A stretch of DNA of 64,000 nt. Source: Achromobacter spanius (GTDB lineage: Bacteria > Pseudomonadota > Gammaproteobacteria > Burkholderiales > Burkholderiaceae_B). Both the position numbers and the translations under genes were made by a program. Within the stretch, counting starts at the first letter, position 1. Each line of letters starts with the position of its first letter. The notes under the pieces are model-generated. The model did no database searches. It was not told the DNA's origin and saw only the letters and a list, made by a program, of their open reading frames with translations. Below, piece after piece: positions 44,756 through 58,582 of this stretch. Location: contig NZ_CP121261.1 in assembly GCF_029637605.1 (NCBI RefSeq), forward strand, positions 1,922,001 to 1,986,000, given 5' to 3'.

Positions 44756-45079
44756 TTACACCGTGAACGACTCGCCGCAGCCGCAGGTCGCCTTCTCGTT
44801 GGGGTTGCGGAACTTGAAACCTTCATTCAGGCCTTCGCGGGCATAGTCCAGCTCGGTGCCATCCAGGTAAGCCAGGCTTTTCGGGTCAATGAAGACCTTT
44901 ACGCCAAAGCTCTCGAACACGACGTCTTCCGGCGCCGAGTCGTCCACGTATTCCAACTTGTAAGCCATGCCGGAGCAGCCCGTCGTCCTAACGCCGAGCC
45001 GCAGGCCAATCCCCTTTCCGCGCTTTTGCAAGTAGCGGCCGATGTGGTTGGCTGCCTGTTGGGTCAGGGTGACGGACAT
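44756..45079 (-). CDS. iscA: A-type Fe-S carrier IscA
   Basis: The 107-residue carrier has the three Fe-S cysteines GCSGMAY near residue 35 and CGCGESF near 100. It lies 2 bp after iscU in the isc operon. Confidence 0.95.
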   Translation of the reverse strand: MSVTLTQQAANHIGRYLQKRGKGIGLRLGVRTTGCSGMAYKLEYVDDSAPEDVVFESFGVKVFIDPKSLAYLDGTELDYAREGLNEGFKFRNPNEKATCGCGESFTV

Positions 45080-45081
45080 GA

Positions 45082-45486
45082 TCAGCCTGCCACCGCTTCA
45101 GCCGGCGCCGAGTGCTTTTCTTTGTAGTTCTGCACCGCGGCCTTGATCGCGTCTTCGGCCAGGATGGAACAGTGCACCTTCACCGGCGGCAGGGCCAGCT
45201 CTTCGGCAATCTGCGTGTTGCGGATATTCATGGCTTGGTCCAGCGTCTTGCCCTTGACCCATTCGGTCACGAGCGAGCTGGACGCGATGGCCGAGCCGCA
45301 ACCGTAGGTCTTGAAGCGCGCGTCTTCGATCACGCCAGCTTCATTCACCTTGATCTGCAGCTTCATGACGTCGCCACAGGCGGGCGCGCCGACCATGCCG
45401 GTGCCCACCGACTCGTCCGACTTGTCGAACGAACCAACATTGCGCGGGTTTTCGTAGTGATCCAGAACTTTGGTGCTGTAAGACAT
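45082..45486 (-). CDS. iscU: Fe-S scaffold protein IscU
   Basis: The 134-residue scaffold builds clusters with IscS. The three cluster cysteines are in GAPACGDVM near residue 37, [12 protein letters not shown] near 63 and VKVHCSIL near 106, and the HscA-binding LPPVK motif precedes the last (ALPPVKVHC). Confidence 0.96.
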   Translation of the reverse strand: MSYSTKVLDHYENPRNVGSFDKSDESVGTGMVGAPACGDVMKLQIKVNEAGVIEDARFKTYGCGSAIASSSLVTEWVKGKTLDQAMNIRNTQIAEELALPPVKVHCSILAEDAIKAAVQNYKEKHSAPAEAVAG

Positions 45487-45519
45487 GTTATTTCTCCACG
45501 AATTTCTTGGCGCGGGCGC

Positions 45520-46731
45520 TTAGTGCGCGGCCCACTGCACGGTGTTCAAGTCAATGCCTTCCTTGGCCATTTCCCACAGCGGCGACATATCGCGCAGCTT
45601 GCCAACGCGGCTCTTGAGCAATTCAATCGCGTAATCCACTTCCTTTTCGGTCGTGAAACGGCCCAGGGTAAAACGGATGGAACTGTGCGCCAACTCGTCG
45701 TTTCGGCCCAATGCGCGCAGCACGTAAGACGGCTCCAGGCTGGCCGACGTGCAAGCCGAACCGCTGGACACGGCCAGTTCCTTGATCGCCATGATCAGGG
45801 ACTCGCCTTCGACGTAGTTGAAGCTGACATTCAGGTTGTGGGGCACGCGCTGGTCCATGTCGCCGTTCAAATAGACCTCTTCGATCTGCGACAGACCGTT
45901 CCAGAGACGGTCACGCAGCATGCGGATCCGTTCGTTCTCGGTACCCATTTCTTCGCGAGCCAGGCGGAACGCCTCACCCATGCCCACGATCTGATGCGTG
46001 GCCAGCGTGCCAGAACGGAAACCACGTTCGTGACCACCGCCGTGCATTTGCGCTTCGATGCGGATACGCGGCTTGCGACGCACGTACAACGCGCCGATAC
46101 CCTTGGGACCGTAGGTCTTGTGCGCCGAAAACGACATCAAATCGACTTTCAGCTTTTGCAGATCGATTTCCACCTTACCGGTCGCCTGAGCAGCGTCCAC
46201 ATGGAAAATGATGCCCTTCTCGCGGCAGATCTCGCCCAGCGTTTCGATATCCTGGACGACGCCGATCTCGTTGTTCACCATCATGACCGATACCAGCACC
46301 GTGTCGGGGCGCAGTGCCGCCTTGAAGGTGTCCAGATCAATCAGCCCGTCGTCCTTTACGTTCAAGTAAGTGACTTCGAAGCCTTGGCGCTCCAATTCAC
46401 GACAGGTATCAAGCACGGCTTTGTGCTCGGTCTTGACGGTGATGATGTGCTTGCCGCGTTCCGCGTAGAAATTCGCGGCGCCTTTGATTGCCAGATTGTC
46501 GGATTCCGTTGCGCCGGAAGTCCAGACGATCTCACGCGGGTCGGCGTTGACAAGTTTGGCGACTTCTTCGCGGGCGCGCTCAACGGCTTCTTCGGAATCC
46601 CAGCCAAACGCGTGGCTGCGCGACGCCGGATTGCCGAAATTCTCGTACAGCCAAGGCACCATCTTGTCCACGACGCGCGGATCAACGGGTGTCGTGGCCG
46701 AATAATCAAAATAAATTGGACGGGTGGTCAT
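45520..46731 (-). CDS. iscS: Cysteine desulfurase IscS
   Basis: The 403-residue PLP enzyme supplies sulfur for clusters and tRNA thiolation. The PLP lysine is in [16 protein letters not shown] near residue 207, and the mobile-loop cysteine in [13 protein letters not shown] near 328. The start follows iscR by 20 bp. Confidence 0.96.
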   Translation of the reverse strand: MTTRPIYFDYSATTPVDPRVVDKMVPWLYENFGNPASRSHAFGWDSEEAVERAREEVAKLVNADPREIVWTSGATESDNLAIKGAANFYAERGKHIITVKTEHKAVLDTCRELERQGFEVTYLNVKDDGLIDLDTFKAALRPDTVLVSVMMVNNEIGVVQDIETLGEICREKGIIFHVDAAQATGKVEIDLQKLKVDLMSFSAHKTYGPKGIGALYVRRKPRIRIEAQMHGGGHERGFRSGTLATHQIVGMGEAFRLAREEMGTENERIRMLRDRLWNGLSQIEEVYLNGDMDQRVPHNLNVSFNYVEGESLIMAIKELAVSSGSACTSASLEPSYVLRALGRNDELAHSSIRFTLGRFTTEKEVDYAIELLKSRVGKLRDMSPLWEMAKEGIDLNTVQWAAH

Positions 46732-46752
46732 TTCTACAACTCCTGATACTGC

Positions 46753-47295
46753 TTATACGGTGGCGTTGGCCGCAACGGCCGTGGTCGGGGAATTGGCGGC
46801 GGCATTGGCGCCCCCCACCCGATTGACACGCACCGCGCAGGCCTGCGCTTGATTGCTGGCTTCCTGCAATTGGCGCACGCGCTGCTGATCCACCAGATCT
46901 TGCAGGGACACCGAATCCAGGTAATCGACCATCTTGCGATTCAACGTCGCCCAAAGCTCATGCGTCATGCACTTGCCCGGCTTGCCGTCATTGCCGCTCG
47001 TACAGTCCCGTTTGCCACCACAACTGGTGGCGTCCAGCGGTTCATCGACCGCAAAGATAATGTCAGCAACGGTCACGTTGCGCGCAAGACGCGCAAGCGA
47101 GTATCCGCCGCCCGGGCCGCGCACGCTGTCCACGAGCTCGTGGCGACGCAGTTTCCCGAAGAGCTGTTCCAAATAGGAAAGCGAAATGTTCTGACGCTGG
47201 CTGATGGCCGCAAGAGTGACCGGGCCGCTATGCTGGCGCATAGCGAGATCGATCATGGCAGTCACGGCGAAACGCCCTTTGGTAGTTAGCCGCAT
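46753..47295 (-). CDS. iscR: Fe-S cluster-responsive regulator IscR
   Basis: The 180-residue Rrf2-family regulator starts MRLTTKGRFAVTAMIDLA at ATG 47295, with CAGGGA about 8 nt upstream; an earlier ATG would add 8 non-family residues. The [2Fe-2S] cysteines appear in CGGKRDC and a third Cys in KPGKCMTH. The second gap has 10 residues where E. coli IscR has 5, so the cluster loop is longer. It should repress its own operon through the type-1 site at 47345. Confidence 0.93.
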   Translation of the reverse strand: MRLTTKGRFAVTAMIDLAMRQHSGPVTLAAISQRQNISLSYLEQLFGKLRRHELVDSVRGPGGGYSLARLARNVTVADIIFAVDEPLDATSCGGKRDCTSGNDGKPGKCMTHELWATLNRKMVDYLDSVSLQDLVDQQRVRQLQEASNQAQACAVRVNRVGGANAAANSPTTAVAANATV

Positions 47296-47344
47296 GGTGG
47301 GTTCCCTGTGATTCGGCAATGGCCGCCAGCGAATCCAGCGGTCA

Positions 47345-47370
47345 ATACCCGAGTAATTGGGTCAAGTATA
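47345..47370 (-). promoter_or_regulatory. IscR type-1 site over the iscR promoter -10
   Basis: On the minus strand, 47369-47345 reads ATACTTGAC, seven bases, then TCGGGTAT and matches about 22 of 25 positions of the IscR type-1 consensus. It overlaps a TATACT -10 (47365-47370 complement). A second, weaker half-site (ATTCCCGACT on the + strand) starts at 47375. The iscR start is about 50 bp downstream. Confidence 0.75.
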
Positions 47371-47407
47371 GCCTATTCCCGACTAATTTGGTATGGCTCC
47401 AGGCCAG

Positions 47408-47435
47408 AAAAAACCGCGCTGTTGCGCGGTTTTTT
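47408..47435. terminator. Bidirectional terminator between the phosphatase gene and iscR
   Basis: AAAAAACCGCGC and GCGCGGTTTTTT form a 12-bp stem with a 4-nt loop and T runs on both strands. It should end transcription of the phosphatase gene before the iscR promoter. Confidence 0.88.
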
Positions 47436-47486
47436 CACTGCCATGCACCCCAAGAGCCGCACTGCTGGCGGCTCTATAAAAAGCGA

Positions 47487-47978
47487 TCAAGCCGCCTGGT
47501 ACTGGGTAGCGCGCTTGCGGACCAATTCCAAGACCCCCTGGCAGGCGTCTTCCAAATAATCGAGCACCTTGCCAAAGCCATCAGCGCCGCCGTAGTAAGG
47601 ATCCGGCACAGTGGCCTCCTCGAACTCATTGGCGAAACGCATCAACAACATCAACTTGTGCTGATAGGTTTTGGGGCACTGTTGCTGCATGGCGGACAGA
47701 TTATCCCAATCCATGGCAAGGATAAGATCAAAGTCGCGGAAATCTTCCGCGGTGACCTGACGCGCCTCACAGTGCGTGATCTCGTAGCCGCGCTTACGCG
47801 CCGCAGCCTGCGCCCGGGCATCAGGCGCCTCGCCAATGTGAAACGCGTGCGTGCCCGCGGAGTCGATGCGAACCACATCGCCCAAACCCGCGTCGTTCAC
47901 CAAATGGCGAAACACGCCCTCTGCGCTCGGCGAGCGACAGATATTGCCCATGCAAACGAAAAGTACCTTGGTCATCAT
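47487..47978 (-). CDS. Low-molecular-weight protein-tyrosine phosphatase
   Basis: The 163-residue enzyme has the P-loop CMGNICRSP near residue 9 and the general-acid loop PDPYYGG near 125. The two adjacent Met codons at 47978/47975 are the likely starts; the frame extends 19 codons further upstream without family sequence. Such phosphatases dephosphorylate tyrosine kinases or small substrates; a partner kinase is not encoded nearby. Confidence 0.88.
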   Translation of the reverse strand: MMTKVLFVCMGNICRSPSAEGVFRHLVNDAGLGDVVRIDSAGTHAFHIGEAPDARAQAAARKRGYEITHCEARQVTAEDFRDFDLILAMDWDNLSAMQQQCPKTYQHKLMLLMRFANEFEEATVPDPYYGGADGFGKVLDYLEDACQGVLELVRKRATQYQAA

Positions 47979-48227
47979 GGAAGTAAGTGTGCGGGAAAAC
48001 CCGAGATAAGGCAAGCTTTTTTTGCAAATGAACAATTGGCCACAGGCAACTATTCATTTGCATTTTATTCAGCATAATCAATCAGTTACGCAGAATACTC
48101 AAAGTCAAAGCTCACCAATGAAACACACTGGCCGTGTGCATTGCGAAACTGTCGCCATCTGGCCGCCGGGTTTCATCCTTTTCAGCTTTTCGTAAGCAAA
48201 AAGAGCGCTCGCGTTGGGGCCAAATGG
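47979..48227. other. AT-rich intergenic region upstream of the phosphatase gene
   Basis: The 249-bp gap between the phosphatase start and the uvrB stop is more AT-rich than its surroundings, especially 48010-48110. It contains no open frame with a recognisable product. It probably holds the phosphatase promoter. No clear T-tailed hairpin for uvrB was found. Confidence 0.4.
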
Positions 48228-50357
48228 TCATACCGCCCCATCCAGAAGTACCCGCTGCTTCAGCGCGGTAAGCGCATCGCGCGCGGCGGCAGCCTGCTCG
48301 AATTCCAAGTTTCGGGCATGGTCCATCATCAGCTTTTCAAGGCGCTTGAGTTCGCGAGCCAGCGCCTTTTCGTCCTTCAGAAACTCGGCCGGAACCGCCG
48401 CTTCCAACGCATCATGCTGCACGGGCGCTACGATGCCATCAATCAGCTCACGCACTGCCTTGCGAACGCCCCGCGCCGTAATGCCGTTGTCGATGTTGAA
48501 CTGTAGTTGCTTGGCGCGCCGGCGACTGGTTTCCTCCATGGCGCGCTGCATCGAATCCGTGATGCGATCCGCATACAGAATCGCGTGGCCATTCAGGTTG
48601 CGCGCCGCCCGGCCGATGGTTTGAATCAGGCTGCGCTCGGACCGCAGGAAGCCTTCCTTGTCCGCGTCCAGAATCGCCACCAACGACACCTCAGGAATAT
48701 CCAGGCCTTCACGCAACAGGTTGATCCCAACCAGCACGTCGAATGTCCCGAGCCGCAAATCGCGCAGAATCTCCACGCGCTCCACCGTGTCAATGTCGGA
48801 ATGCAGATACCGAACCTTGACGCCATGCTCGCTCAGGAAGTCAGTCAGATCTTCGGCCATGCGCTTGGTAAGCGTTGTCACCAGAACACGCTCGCCTAGC
48901 GATACCCGAGCCTTGATCTGGCCCAGCAAATCGTCCACCTGCGTGCGGGCTGGCAACACTTCCACCAACGGATCGACCAGGCCGGTGGGCCGCACAACCT
49001 GCTCGACCACATTGTCGGCATGCTCTTTCTCGTACGCAGCGGGAGTGGCGGACACGAACACGCACTGGCGCATCCGCACCTCGAATTCCTCGAGTTTGAG
49101 CGGCCGGTTGTCCAGCGCGGACGGTAGCCGAAACCCATACTGCACCAGCGTTTCCTTGCGCGACCTGTCCCCACGATACATGCCGCTGAGCTGGCCGATG
49201 GTCACGTGACTTTCATCAATGAACATCAAGGCATCGGAAGGCAGGTAGTCAATCAGCGTGGGCGGAGGCTCCCCCGCTGCCGCGCCCGACAAATGGCGGG
49301 AGTAGTTTTCGATGCCCTTGCAAAAACCCAGTTCCTGCAGCATTTCCAGGTCGAACCGCGTCCGCTGTTCCAGCCGCTGCGCCTCGACAAGATGACCATC
49401 GTCGACAAACCGTTTTACCCGTTCGCGCAGCTCTTCCTTGATGGTTTCAATCGCACGCAACACGGTGTCGCGGGGGGTGACATAGTGCGAACCGGGGTAG
49501 ACGGTGAAACGGGGCAACTTCTGGCGGATGCGCCCGGTCAGCGGATCAAAAAGCTCCAGACTTTCGATCTCGTCATCAAACAGGGTCAGGCGCAGCGCCA
49601 ACTCGGCACTTTCCGCGGGAAAAATATCGATGGACTCGCCCCGCACCCGGAATACGCCACGGGTGAACTCAGCGTCGTTACGCGTATATTGCATCGCCAC
49701 CAGGCGCGCGAGGATTTCCCGCCGCGAGATCTGATCCCCGCTGCGCAGAATCAACACCATTGCATGGTAGTCGCCCGGGTTACCGATACCGTAGATGCAC
49801 GACACCGTACCCACGATGATCGTATCGCGCCGTTCGAGCAGGCTCTTGGTGGCCGACAGCCGCATTTGCTCGATGTGTTCGTTGATGGACGAATCCTTCT
49901 CAATGAACAGATCGCGCGTGGGCACATAGGCCTCAGGCTGGTAATAGTCGTAGTAGGAAACGAAATACTCGACCGCATTCTTGGGGAAGAACTCACGCAT
50001 TTCAGCGTAGAGCTGTGCCGCAAGGGTCTTATTTGGTGCCAGCACCAATGCGGGACGCCCCAGACGGGCGATCACGTTGGCCATGGTGTAGGTTTTACCC
50101 GAGCCCGTGACGCCCAAAAGCGTCTGGAACATCAGGCCGTCTTCTATCCCTTGTTGCAGACCATCAATGGCGGCAGGCTGGTCGCCCGCTGGGGGATAGG
50201 GTTGGAACAGCTGATACGGGCTGCCCGGATACTCGACGAAACGCGGTTCAACGCTTGTTCCGGGCACGGATTCAGCCGCTGCCGGCGCCGCAGAATCCGT
50301 AGCGAGATTCTGAGCCAGATCTCCCGCGCCGCTTGGGTCTATTGGGCTGTTTGGCAT
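48228..50357 (-). CDS. uvrB: UvrABC system protein B (excinuclease helicase subunit)
   Basis: The 709-residue protein is the damage-verification helicase of nucleotide excision repair. The N-terminal 40 residues are a low-complexity Ala/Pro/Ser extension; the core starts [19 protein letters not shown], followed by Walker [19 protein letters not shown], the beta-hairpin segment [20 protein letters not shown]-box-like LMFIDESHV, helicase motif [20 protein letters not shown], and a C-terminal UVR motif ([19 protein letters not shown]). The ATG at 50357 is preferred over one 19 codons earlier. No SOS box is visible upstream. Confidence 0.95.
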   Translation of the reverse strand: MPNSPIDPSGAGDLAQNLATDSAAPAAAESVPGTSVEPRFVEYPGSPYQLFQPYPPAGDQPAAIDGLQQGIEDGLMFQTLLGVTGSGKTYTMANVIARLGRPALVLAPNKTLAAQLYAEMREFFPKNAVEYFVSYYDYYQPEAYVPTRDLFIEKDSSINEHIEQMRLSATKSLLERRDTIIVGTVSCIYGIGNPGDYHAMVLILRSGDQISRREILARLVAMQYTRNDAEFTRGVFRVRGESIDIFPAESAELALRLTLFDDEIESLELFDPLTGRIRQKLPRFTVYPGSHYVTPRDTVLRAIETIKEELRERVKRFVDDGHLVEAQRLEQRTRFDLEMLQELGFCKGIENYSRHLSGAAAGEPPPTLIDYLPSDALMFIDESHVTIGQLSGMYRGDRSRKETLVQYGFRLPSALDNRPLKLEEFEVRMRQCVFVSATPAAYEKEHADNVVEQVVRPTGLVDPLVEVLPARTQVDDLLGQIKARVSLGERVLVTTLTKRMAEDLTDFLSEHGVKVRYLHSDIDTVERVEILRDLRLGTFDVLVGINLLREGLDIPEVSLVAILDADKEGFLRSERSLIQTIGRAARNLNGHAILYADRITDSMQRAMEETSRRRAKQLQFNIDNGITARGVRKAVRELIDGIVAPVQHDALEAAVPAEFLKDEKALARELKRLEKLMMDHARNLEFEQAAAARDALTALKQRVLLDGAV

Positions 50358-50433
50358 GCTAGACTGTTCCAGGGTAAACCCCCCATTATCCACAGCACCT
50401 CGTACTGCGTCCACCCATCCTCATCAGAGTCCC

Positions 50434-51633
50434 ATGAGCAACCTTTTCGATTCCGTCGAACTCGCGCCGCGCGACCCCATTCTTGGTCTGAACGAACAAT
50501 TCAACGCGGATACGCGTCCGGGTAAAGTCAACCTGGGCGTGGGCGTGTACTACGACGATCAGGGACGGATCCCCTTGTTGGGCGCCGTTCGCAAAGCCGA
50601 AACCGCCCGCATTGAAGCCGCCGCCGCTCGCGGCTATCTGCCTATTGAAGGTATCGCTGGCTACAACCAGGGCGCGCAAGCGCTGCTGCTGGGCAAAGAC
50701 TCCGCGCTGGCCGCCGCCGGGCGCGTGTTGACCACCCAAGCGCTGGGTGGCACCGGCGCGCTGAAGATCGGCGCCGACTTTCTGCGCCACCTGCTGCCCT
50801 CCTCCAAGGTGCTGATCAGCAACCCCAGCTGGGAAAACCACCGCGCGCTGTTCGAGCGCGCCGGCTTCGAAGTCGGTACGTACTCGTACTACGACGCCGC
50901 CACCCGCGGCCTGAATTTCGATGCCATGTTGGCCGATCTGAAGGCAGCGCCGGCGCAGACCGTCGTCGTGCTGCACGCATGCTGCCACAACCCCACCGGC
51001 GTGGACCCCACGACCGAACAGTGGAAGCAAATCGCTGCGGTCGTGAAAGAAAACAACCTGGTCCCGTTCCTCGACATCGCCTATCAGGGTTTTGGCGAAG
51101 GCCTGACCGAAGACGCTGCCGTCGTGCGCATGTTCGCCGATCTGGACATGACCATGTTCATCAGCTCGTCATTCTCGAAGTCGTTCTCGCTGTACGGCGA
51201 GCGCGTCGGCGCGCTGACAGTCGTCGCCGGCAGCAAGGATGAAGCGGTCCGCGTGCTGAGCCAACTGAAGCGCGTCATTCGCACCAACTACTCCAACCCG
51301 CCCACCCATGGTGGCACGGTGGTGTCGACGGTTCTGAATACGCCTGAACTCTTCGCCATGTGGGAAGAAGAACTCGCGGGCATGCGCGACCGCATCCGCC
51401 TGATGCGCAAGCAGTTGGTCGAGAAAATCAAGGAACACGGCGGCAAGCAGGACTTCAGCTTTGTTCTGCAACAGCGTGGCATGTTCTCGTATTCGGGCCT
51501 GACGTCGGCACAAGTCGACCGGCTGCGCGAGGAACATGGCGTGTACGCCGTGTCCAGCGGCCGCATCTGCGTGGCCGCGCTGAATAGCGGCAACATTGAC
51601 AAGGTCGCCGCGGGCATCGCTGCTGTGCTGTAA
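50434..51633 (+). CDS. Aromatic/aspartate aminotransferase
   Basis: The 399-residue class I PLP enzyme transfers amino groups between aspartate or aromatic amino acids and 2-oxoglutarate. It shows ALGGTGALKIGADFL near residue 106, LHACCHNPTGVDPT near 180, and the PLP lysine in SSSFSKSFSLYGERVGAL near 250. It is tyrB/aspC-like; substrate preference cannot be decided by eye. The start at 50434 is the family N-terminus (SNLFDSVELAPRDPI). It is divergent from uvrB with 76 bp between. Confidence 0.9.
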   Translation: MSNLFDSVELAPRDPILGLNEQFNADTRPGKVNLGVGVYYDDQGRIPLLGAVRKAETARIEAAAARGYLPIEGIAGYNQGAQALLLGKDSALAAAGRVLTTQALGGTGALKIGADFLRHLLPSSKVLISNPSWENHRALFERAGFEVGTYSYYDAATRGLNFDAMLADLKAAPAQTVVVLHACCHNPTGVDPTTEQWKQIAAVVKENNLVPFLDIAYQGFGEGLTEDAAVVRMFADLDMTMFISSSFSKSFSLYGERVGALTVVAGSKDEAVRVLSQLKRVIRTNYSNPPTHGGTVVSTVLNTPELFAMWEEELAGMRDRIRLMRKQLVEKIKEHGGKQDFSFVLQQRGMFSYSGLTSAQVDRLREEHGVYAVSSGRICVAALNSGNIDKVAAGIAAVL

Positions 51634-51674
51634 CCTCGCCCACCAGCGGGTTCCTGCGACCCCTGCGTGACAAG

Positions 51675-51697
51675 ACGGAGCCCTCGGGCTCCGTTTT
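51675..51697 (+). terminator. Rho-independent terminator of the aminotransferase gene
   Basis: ACGGAGCCC and GGGCTCCGT form a 9-bp stem with a 2-nt loop, followed by TTTT, 42 bp after the stop codon. Confidence 0.82.
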
Positions 51698-51750
51698 GCA
51701 TTACGGCAGGCATCGGCTTGCTTTTTTGCGCTGCGTCCCCCAGAATGGCG

Positions 51751-51766
51751 CTGTATATATGTACAG
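51751..51766 (+). promoter_or_regulatory. LexA (SOS) box upstream of lexA
   Basis: CTGTATATATGTACAG fits the CTGT-N8-ACAG consensus perfectly and lies 23 bp before the lexA ATG, as expected for autorepression. Confidence 0.95.
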
Positions 51767-51789
51767 TCCGCTCGCACCGGATCATCGCC

Positions 51790-52443
51790 ATGGCCAGCAA
51801 ACTTACAGATCGCCAGCAACAAATTCTGGACCTCATCCGGCAAACCGTCACGCGCACGGGGTTCCCACCCACACGCGCCGAAATTGCACAGGCATTGGGT
51901 TTCCGCTCGCCCAATGCCGCGGAAGACCACCTCAAGGCACTGGCCCGCAAGGGCGCCATCGAACTCACCGCTGGCGCTTCCCGTGGCATCCGCCTGAAAG
52001 ATAGTGGCTCAGAGTCCCCACAAACCTCTTCACCTCTGCTGCCATCGCTGTCGCAATTGCTACTGCCATTGGTAGGACGCGTAGCGGCAGGCAGCCCTAT
52101 TCTTGCGGCCGAGCACGTGGAACGTGAAGTTGGCGTTGACCCTCACCTGTTCGCGCAAACGCCTGACTACCTGTTGAAGGTGCGCGGCATGAGCATGCGC
52201 GACGCCGGCATCCTGGAAGGCGACTTGCTCGCCGTAAAGAAAGCGTCCGAAGCCCGCAACGGTCAAATTGTGGTGGCCCGGATTGGCGATGAGGTCACGG
52301 TCAAGCGTCTGCAGCGCATTAACGGTCATATCGAGCTTCTGCCCGAGAACCCCGACTTTCAAACCATCGTGGTTGAAGCCGACCAGGAATTTGCGCTGGA
52401 AGGAATAGCCGTCGGCTTGATTCGTACGCACGCATTGCACTGA
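51790..52443 (+). CDS. lexA: SOS repressor LexA
   Basis: The 217-residue repressor has an N-terminal winged HTH ([20 protein letters not shown] near residue 27), the autocleavage site Ala-Gly in [10 protein letters not shown] near 102, and the Ser/Lys dyad in GMSMRDAG near 138 and [12 protein letters not shown] near 155-160. The linker before the cleavage site is Ser/Pro/Leu-rich. The ATG at 51790 is the family start; the frame is open upstream through the SOS box and is ignored there. Confidence 0.96.
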   Translation: MASKLTDRQQQILDLIRQTVTRTGFPPTRAEIAQALGFRSPNAAEDHLKALARKGAIELTAGASRGIRLKDSGSESPQTSSPLLPSLSQLLLPLVGRVAAGSPILAAEHVEREVGVDPHLFAQTPDYLLKVRGMSMRDAGILEGDLLAVKKASEARNGQIVVARIGDEVTVKRLQRINGHIELLPENPDFQTIVVEADQEFALEGIAVGLIRTHALH

Positions 52444-52472
52444 GCAAGCGCCGAGCATCCGTCTGCTCAATA

Positions 52473-52507
52473 AAAAACCCCGACACTCTGAACGTGTCGG
52501 GGTTTTT
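52473..52507. terminator. Bidirectional terminator between lexA and lon
   Basis: AAAAACCCCGACAC and GTGTCGGGGTTTTT pair over 14 bp around a 7-nt loop, giving T runs on both strands. It serves lexA (+) and the convergent lon (-). Confidence 0.92.
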
Positions 52508-52556
52508 GTTTGGCCGCCCTCGTCTACATCCAAGGGCGGCCAAATCCAAGCAGCAA

Positions 52557-55007
<2,451 letters not shown>

Positions 55008-55036
55008 AGGAGGTTCCTCGGTATGACTCGGCGTAT

Positions 55037-55064
55037 CGGGGACAGGGTGCCCGGGGTGTCCCCG
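55037..55064 (-). other. Leader hairpin in the lon 5' untranslated region
   Basis: CGGGGACA (55037-55044) and TGTCCCCG (55057-55064) pair perfectly over 8 bp around a 12-nt loop that is itself G/C-rich. In the predicted leader (about 80 nt from the sigma-32-like promoter) it sits about 30 nt before the ATG. Confidence 0.6.
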
Positions 55065-55090
55065 AGCTATCCACGTCAGTTACGTCTGTT

Positions 55091-55116
55091 ATGGGAACAA
55101 TAGCCGAAAATTCAAG
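55091..55116 (-). promoter_or_regulatory. Heat-shock (sigma-32) type promoter of lon
   Basis: On the minus strand CTTGAA (complement of 55111-55116) is followed after 14 bp by TCCCAT (complement of 55091-55096), close to the sigma-32 consensus CTTGAA-N13/14-CCCCAT. It lies about 85 bp before the lon start, matching the known heat-shock control of lon. Confidence 0.75.
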
Positions 55117-55176
55117 ATCCCGGCTGCCGGATAGTCTAAAGGCCAAAAAAAATGCCCCGAAGGGCAGTCCTACGGC

Positions 55177-55207
55177 AAAAAAACCCGTTACAGGAACGGG
55201 CTTTTTT
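55177..55207 (-). terminator. Terminator downstream of clpX
   Basis: CCCGTT and AACGGG form a stem flanked by A and T runs on both sides, directly after the clpX stop. It separates clpX from lon, so lon has its own promoter. Confidence 0.82.
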
Positions 55208-55213
55208 GAAATA

Positions 55214-56512
<1,299 letters not shown>

Positions 56513-56613
56513 ATTTGTTTCGTATCTCAGGTAAAGATGCGCCAGACCGGTAACGAGTCCGGCGCATGCGCTTACTCAAACTTGATGGCAGCGGGTTCAG
56601 ATCAACCGGGAAG

Positions 56614-57267
56614 TCAGCCTTCCGAACGGGAGTTCATTACCTTGTCCACCAATCCATACGATACCGCATCTTCGGCGGACATGAAGTTGTCACGTTCCGT
56701 GTCCAGGCCGATTCGCTCCATCGACTGACCGGTGTTGTCGGCCAGAATCCGGTTAAGACGTTCGCGCAGGTCCAGGATCTCGCGAGCCTGAATCTGGATA
56801 TCGGACGCCTGCCCCTGGGCGCCACCGGACGGCTGGTGGATCATGATCCGCGAGTTGGGCAACGTGAAACGCTTGCCCTTCTTGCCAGCCGCCAGCAGGA
56901 AAGCACCCATGCTGGCCGCAAGGCCGGTGCACAGGGTGGATACGTCCGGCTTGATGAACTGCATGGTGTCGAAAATGGCCATCCCCGCGTACACCGACCC
57001 GCCGGGCGAGTTGATGTACAGGGAAATGTCCTTGTCAGGATTCTCCGATTCCAGGAACAGCAACTGCGCCACAACCAAGTTGGCCGTTGCGTCATTGACC
57101 GGACCCACCAGGAAAATGAGCCGTTCGCGGAGCAGACGCGAATAGATGTCGTAGGCGCGCTCGCCGCGCCCCGACTGCTCGATAACCATGGGAATGTAGC
57201 CCAGGCCGGTGGGGGTCACCGAAGACCCGCCATTCATTGCCGCATAGAAATCGGTGAATCTCTGCAT
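56614..57267 (-). CDS. clpP: ATP-dependent Clp protease proteolytic subunit ClpP
   Basis: The 217-residue serine protease has the nucleophile in [14 protein letters not shown] near residue 115, the His in [11 protein letters not shown] near 140, and the Asp in [13 protein letters not shown] near 190. It includes a short N-terminal propeptide. It lies 4 bp after tig, so the two are co-transcribed. Confidence 0.97.
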   Translation of the reverse strand: MQRFTDFYAAMNGGSSVTPTGLGYIPMVIEQSGRGERAYDIYSRLLRERLIFLVGPVNDATANLVVAQLLFLESENPDKDISLYINSPGGSVYAGMAIFDTMQFIKPDVSTLCTGLAASMGAFLLAAGKKGKRFTLPNSRIMIHQPSGGAQGQASDIQIQAREILDLRERLNRILADNTGQSMERIGLDTERDNFMSAEDAVSYGLVDKVMNSRSEG

Positions 57268-57271
57268 AGTG

Positions 57272-58582
57272 TTACGCCATCCCCATCAACTGATCGAAAG
57301 GCACCTTTTCGTCGGTGACCTTGGCCTTTTCCAGCACGTGCGCGACGACATTGTCTTCCAGCACGATAGCCTCGATTTCAGCACGACGCTGGCGGTCAGC
57401 CAGGTAATAGCTGACAACCTGAGCGGGTTGTTCGTAGTTTTCCGCGAATTCTTCAATGCGCGCACGAACTTGCTCGGGCTTGGCTTGCAGTTGAGCTTGC
57501 TTGACCAGTTCCGACACCAAGAGGCCCAGGCGGACACGGCGTTCGGATTCGGTCGAGAAGGCTTCAGCCGGGATCGGCACGGATTCAGCGTTGGGAATAC
57601 CACGCTGCTTGAGTTCTTCGCGGGCGGCGGCGACACGGCCTTGGACGTCGTTGTCGACCAGTGCCTTCGGCACGTCGAACTTGCCGGCTTCGACCAGGGC
57701 GTCCATGACGCTGGACTTGGTACGGCCAGCCGAACGGACCTTGACTTCGCGCTCGATGTTGCTGCGGATGTCGGCCTTCAGCTTTTCAACGTCGCCTTCG
57801 GCTTGGCCGAGCGACTGGGCGAATTCGCTGTTCAGTTCGGGCAGGACGCCTTCAGCCACTTCCTTGACGGTGATGGTGAATTCGGCGGTCTTGCCGGCCA
57901 CTTCCACGCCTTGGTAGTCATCCGGGAACTTCAGTTCGAAGACCTTGGTTTCGCCAGCCTTCAAGCCGCGAGCAGCTTCTTCGAATTCCGGCAGCATGCG
58001 GCCTTGGCCGAGCACGAACGGGAAGTCTTCGGCCTTGCCGCCTTCGAACGGCACGCCGTCGATGGTGCCGGCGAAGTCCAGCGTGACGCGGTCGCCGTCT
58101 TGCGAGGCGCGGCCTTCACGGGCTTCGAACGTGGCGCGCTGCTTGCGCAGGACGTCCAGGGTTTGTTGAACTTCGGCGTCGGTGACGGCGGTTTCGTAGC
58201 GGGTGACGGCAAGCGCCGACAGGTCCGGCACGGCGACTTCGGGGTACACCTCGAACGTGGCGGTGAACGCCAGCGTGTCGTCGGTGACGCCTTCAGTCTT
58301 GGGTTCCAGGTTCGGGGCGCCAGCGACGCGCAGCTTCGCGCCGTCGATAGCTTGTTCGAACGCACGGCCAACTTGGCTGTTGATCACGTCGTAGCGGATG
58401 CTGGGGCCATGGCTGCGCTCGAGCATGGCGAGCGGAGCTTTACCCGGGCGGAAGCCGGGGACCTTGGCGGTGCGAGCCACGCGCTTCAATTGCGCCTGGA
58501 CTTCCTTTTCGACGTCGGCCACCGAGACGGCCAGATCAACACGGCGCTCCAGGCCGGAGAGGGTTTCAACCACAGGCTGCAT
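57272..58582 (-). CDS. tig: Trigger factor
   Basis: The 436-residue ribosome-associated chaperone has the ribosome-docking signature GFRPGKAP near residue 44, a PPIase (FKBP-like) domain with [21 protein letters not shown] near 158 and [17 protein letters not shown] near 222, and a C-terminal helical domain. The ATG at 58582 is chosen because the family begins [14 protein letters not shown] there; the frame is open 17 codons further upstream. Confidence 0.96.
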   Translation of the reverse strand: MQPVVETLSGLERRVDLAVSVADVEKEVQAQLKRVARTAKVPGFRPGKAPLAMLERSHGPSIRYDVINSQVGRAFEQAIDGAKLRVAGAPNLEPKTEGVTDDTLAFTATFEVYPEVAVPDLSALAVTRYETAVTDAEVQQTLDVLRKQRATFEAREGRASQDGDRVTLDFAGTIDGVPFEGGKAEDFPFVLGQGRMLPEFEEAARGLKAGETKVFELKFPDDYQGVEVAGKTAEFTITVKEVAEGVLPELNSEFAQSLGQAEGDVEKLKADIRSNIEREVKVRSAGRTKSSVMDALVEAGKFDVPKALVDNDVQGRVAAAREELKQRGIPNAESVPIPAEAFSTESERRVRLGLLVSELVKQAQLQAKPEQVRARIEEFAENYEQPAQVVSYYLADRQRRAEIEAIVLEDNVVAHVLEKAKVTDEKVPFDQLMGMA

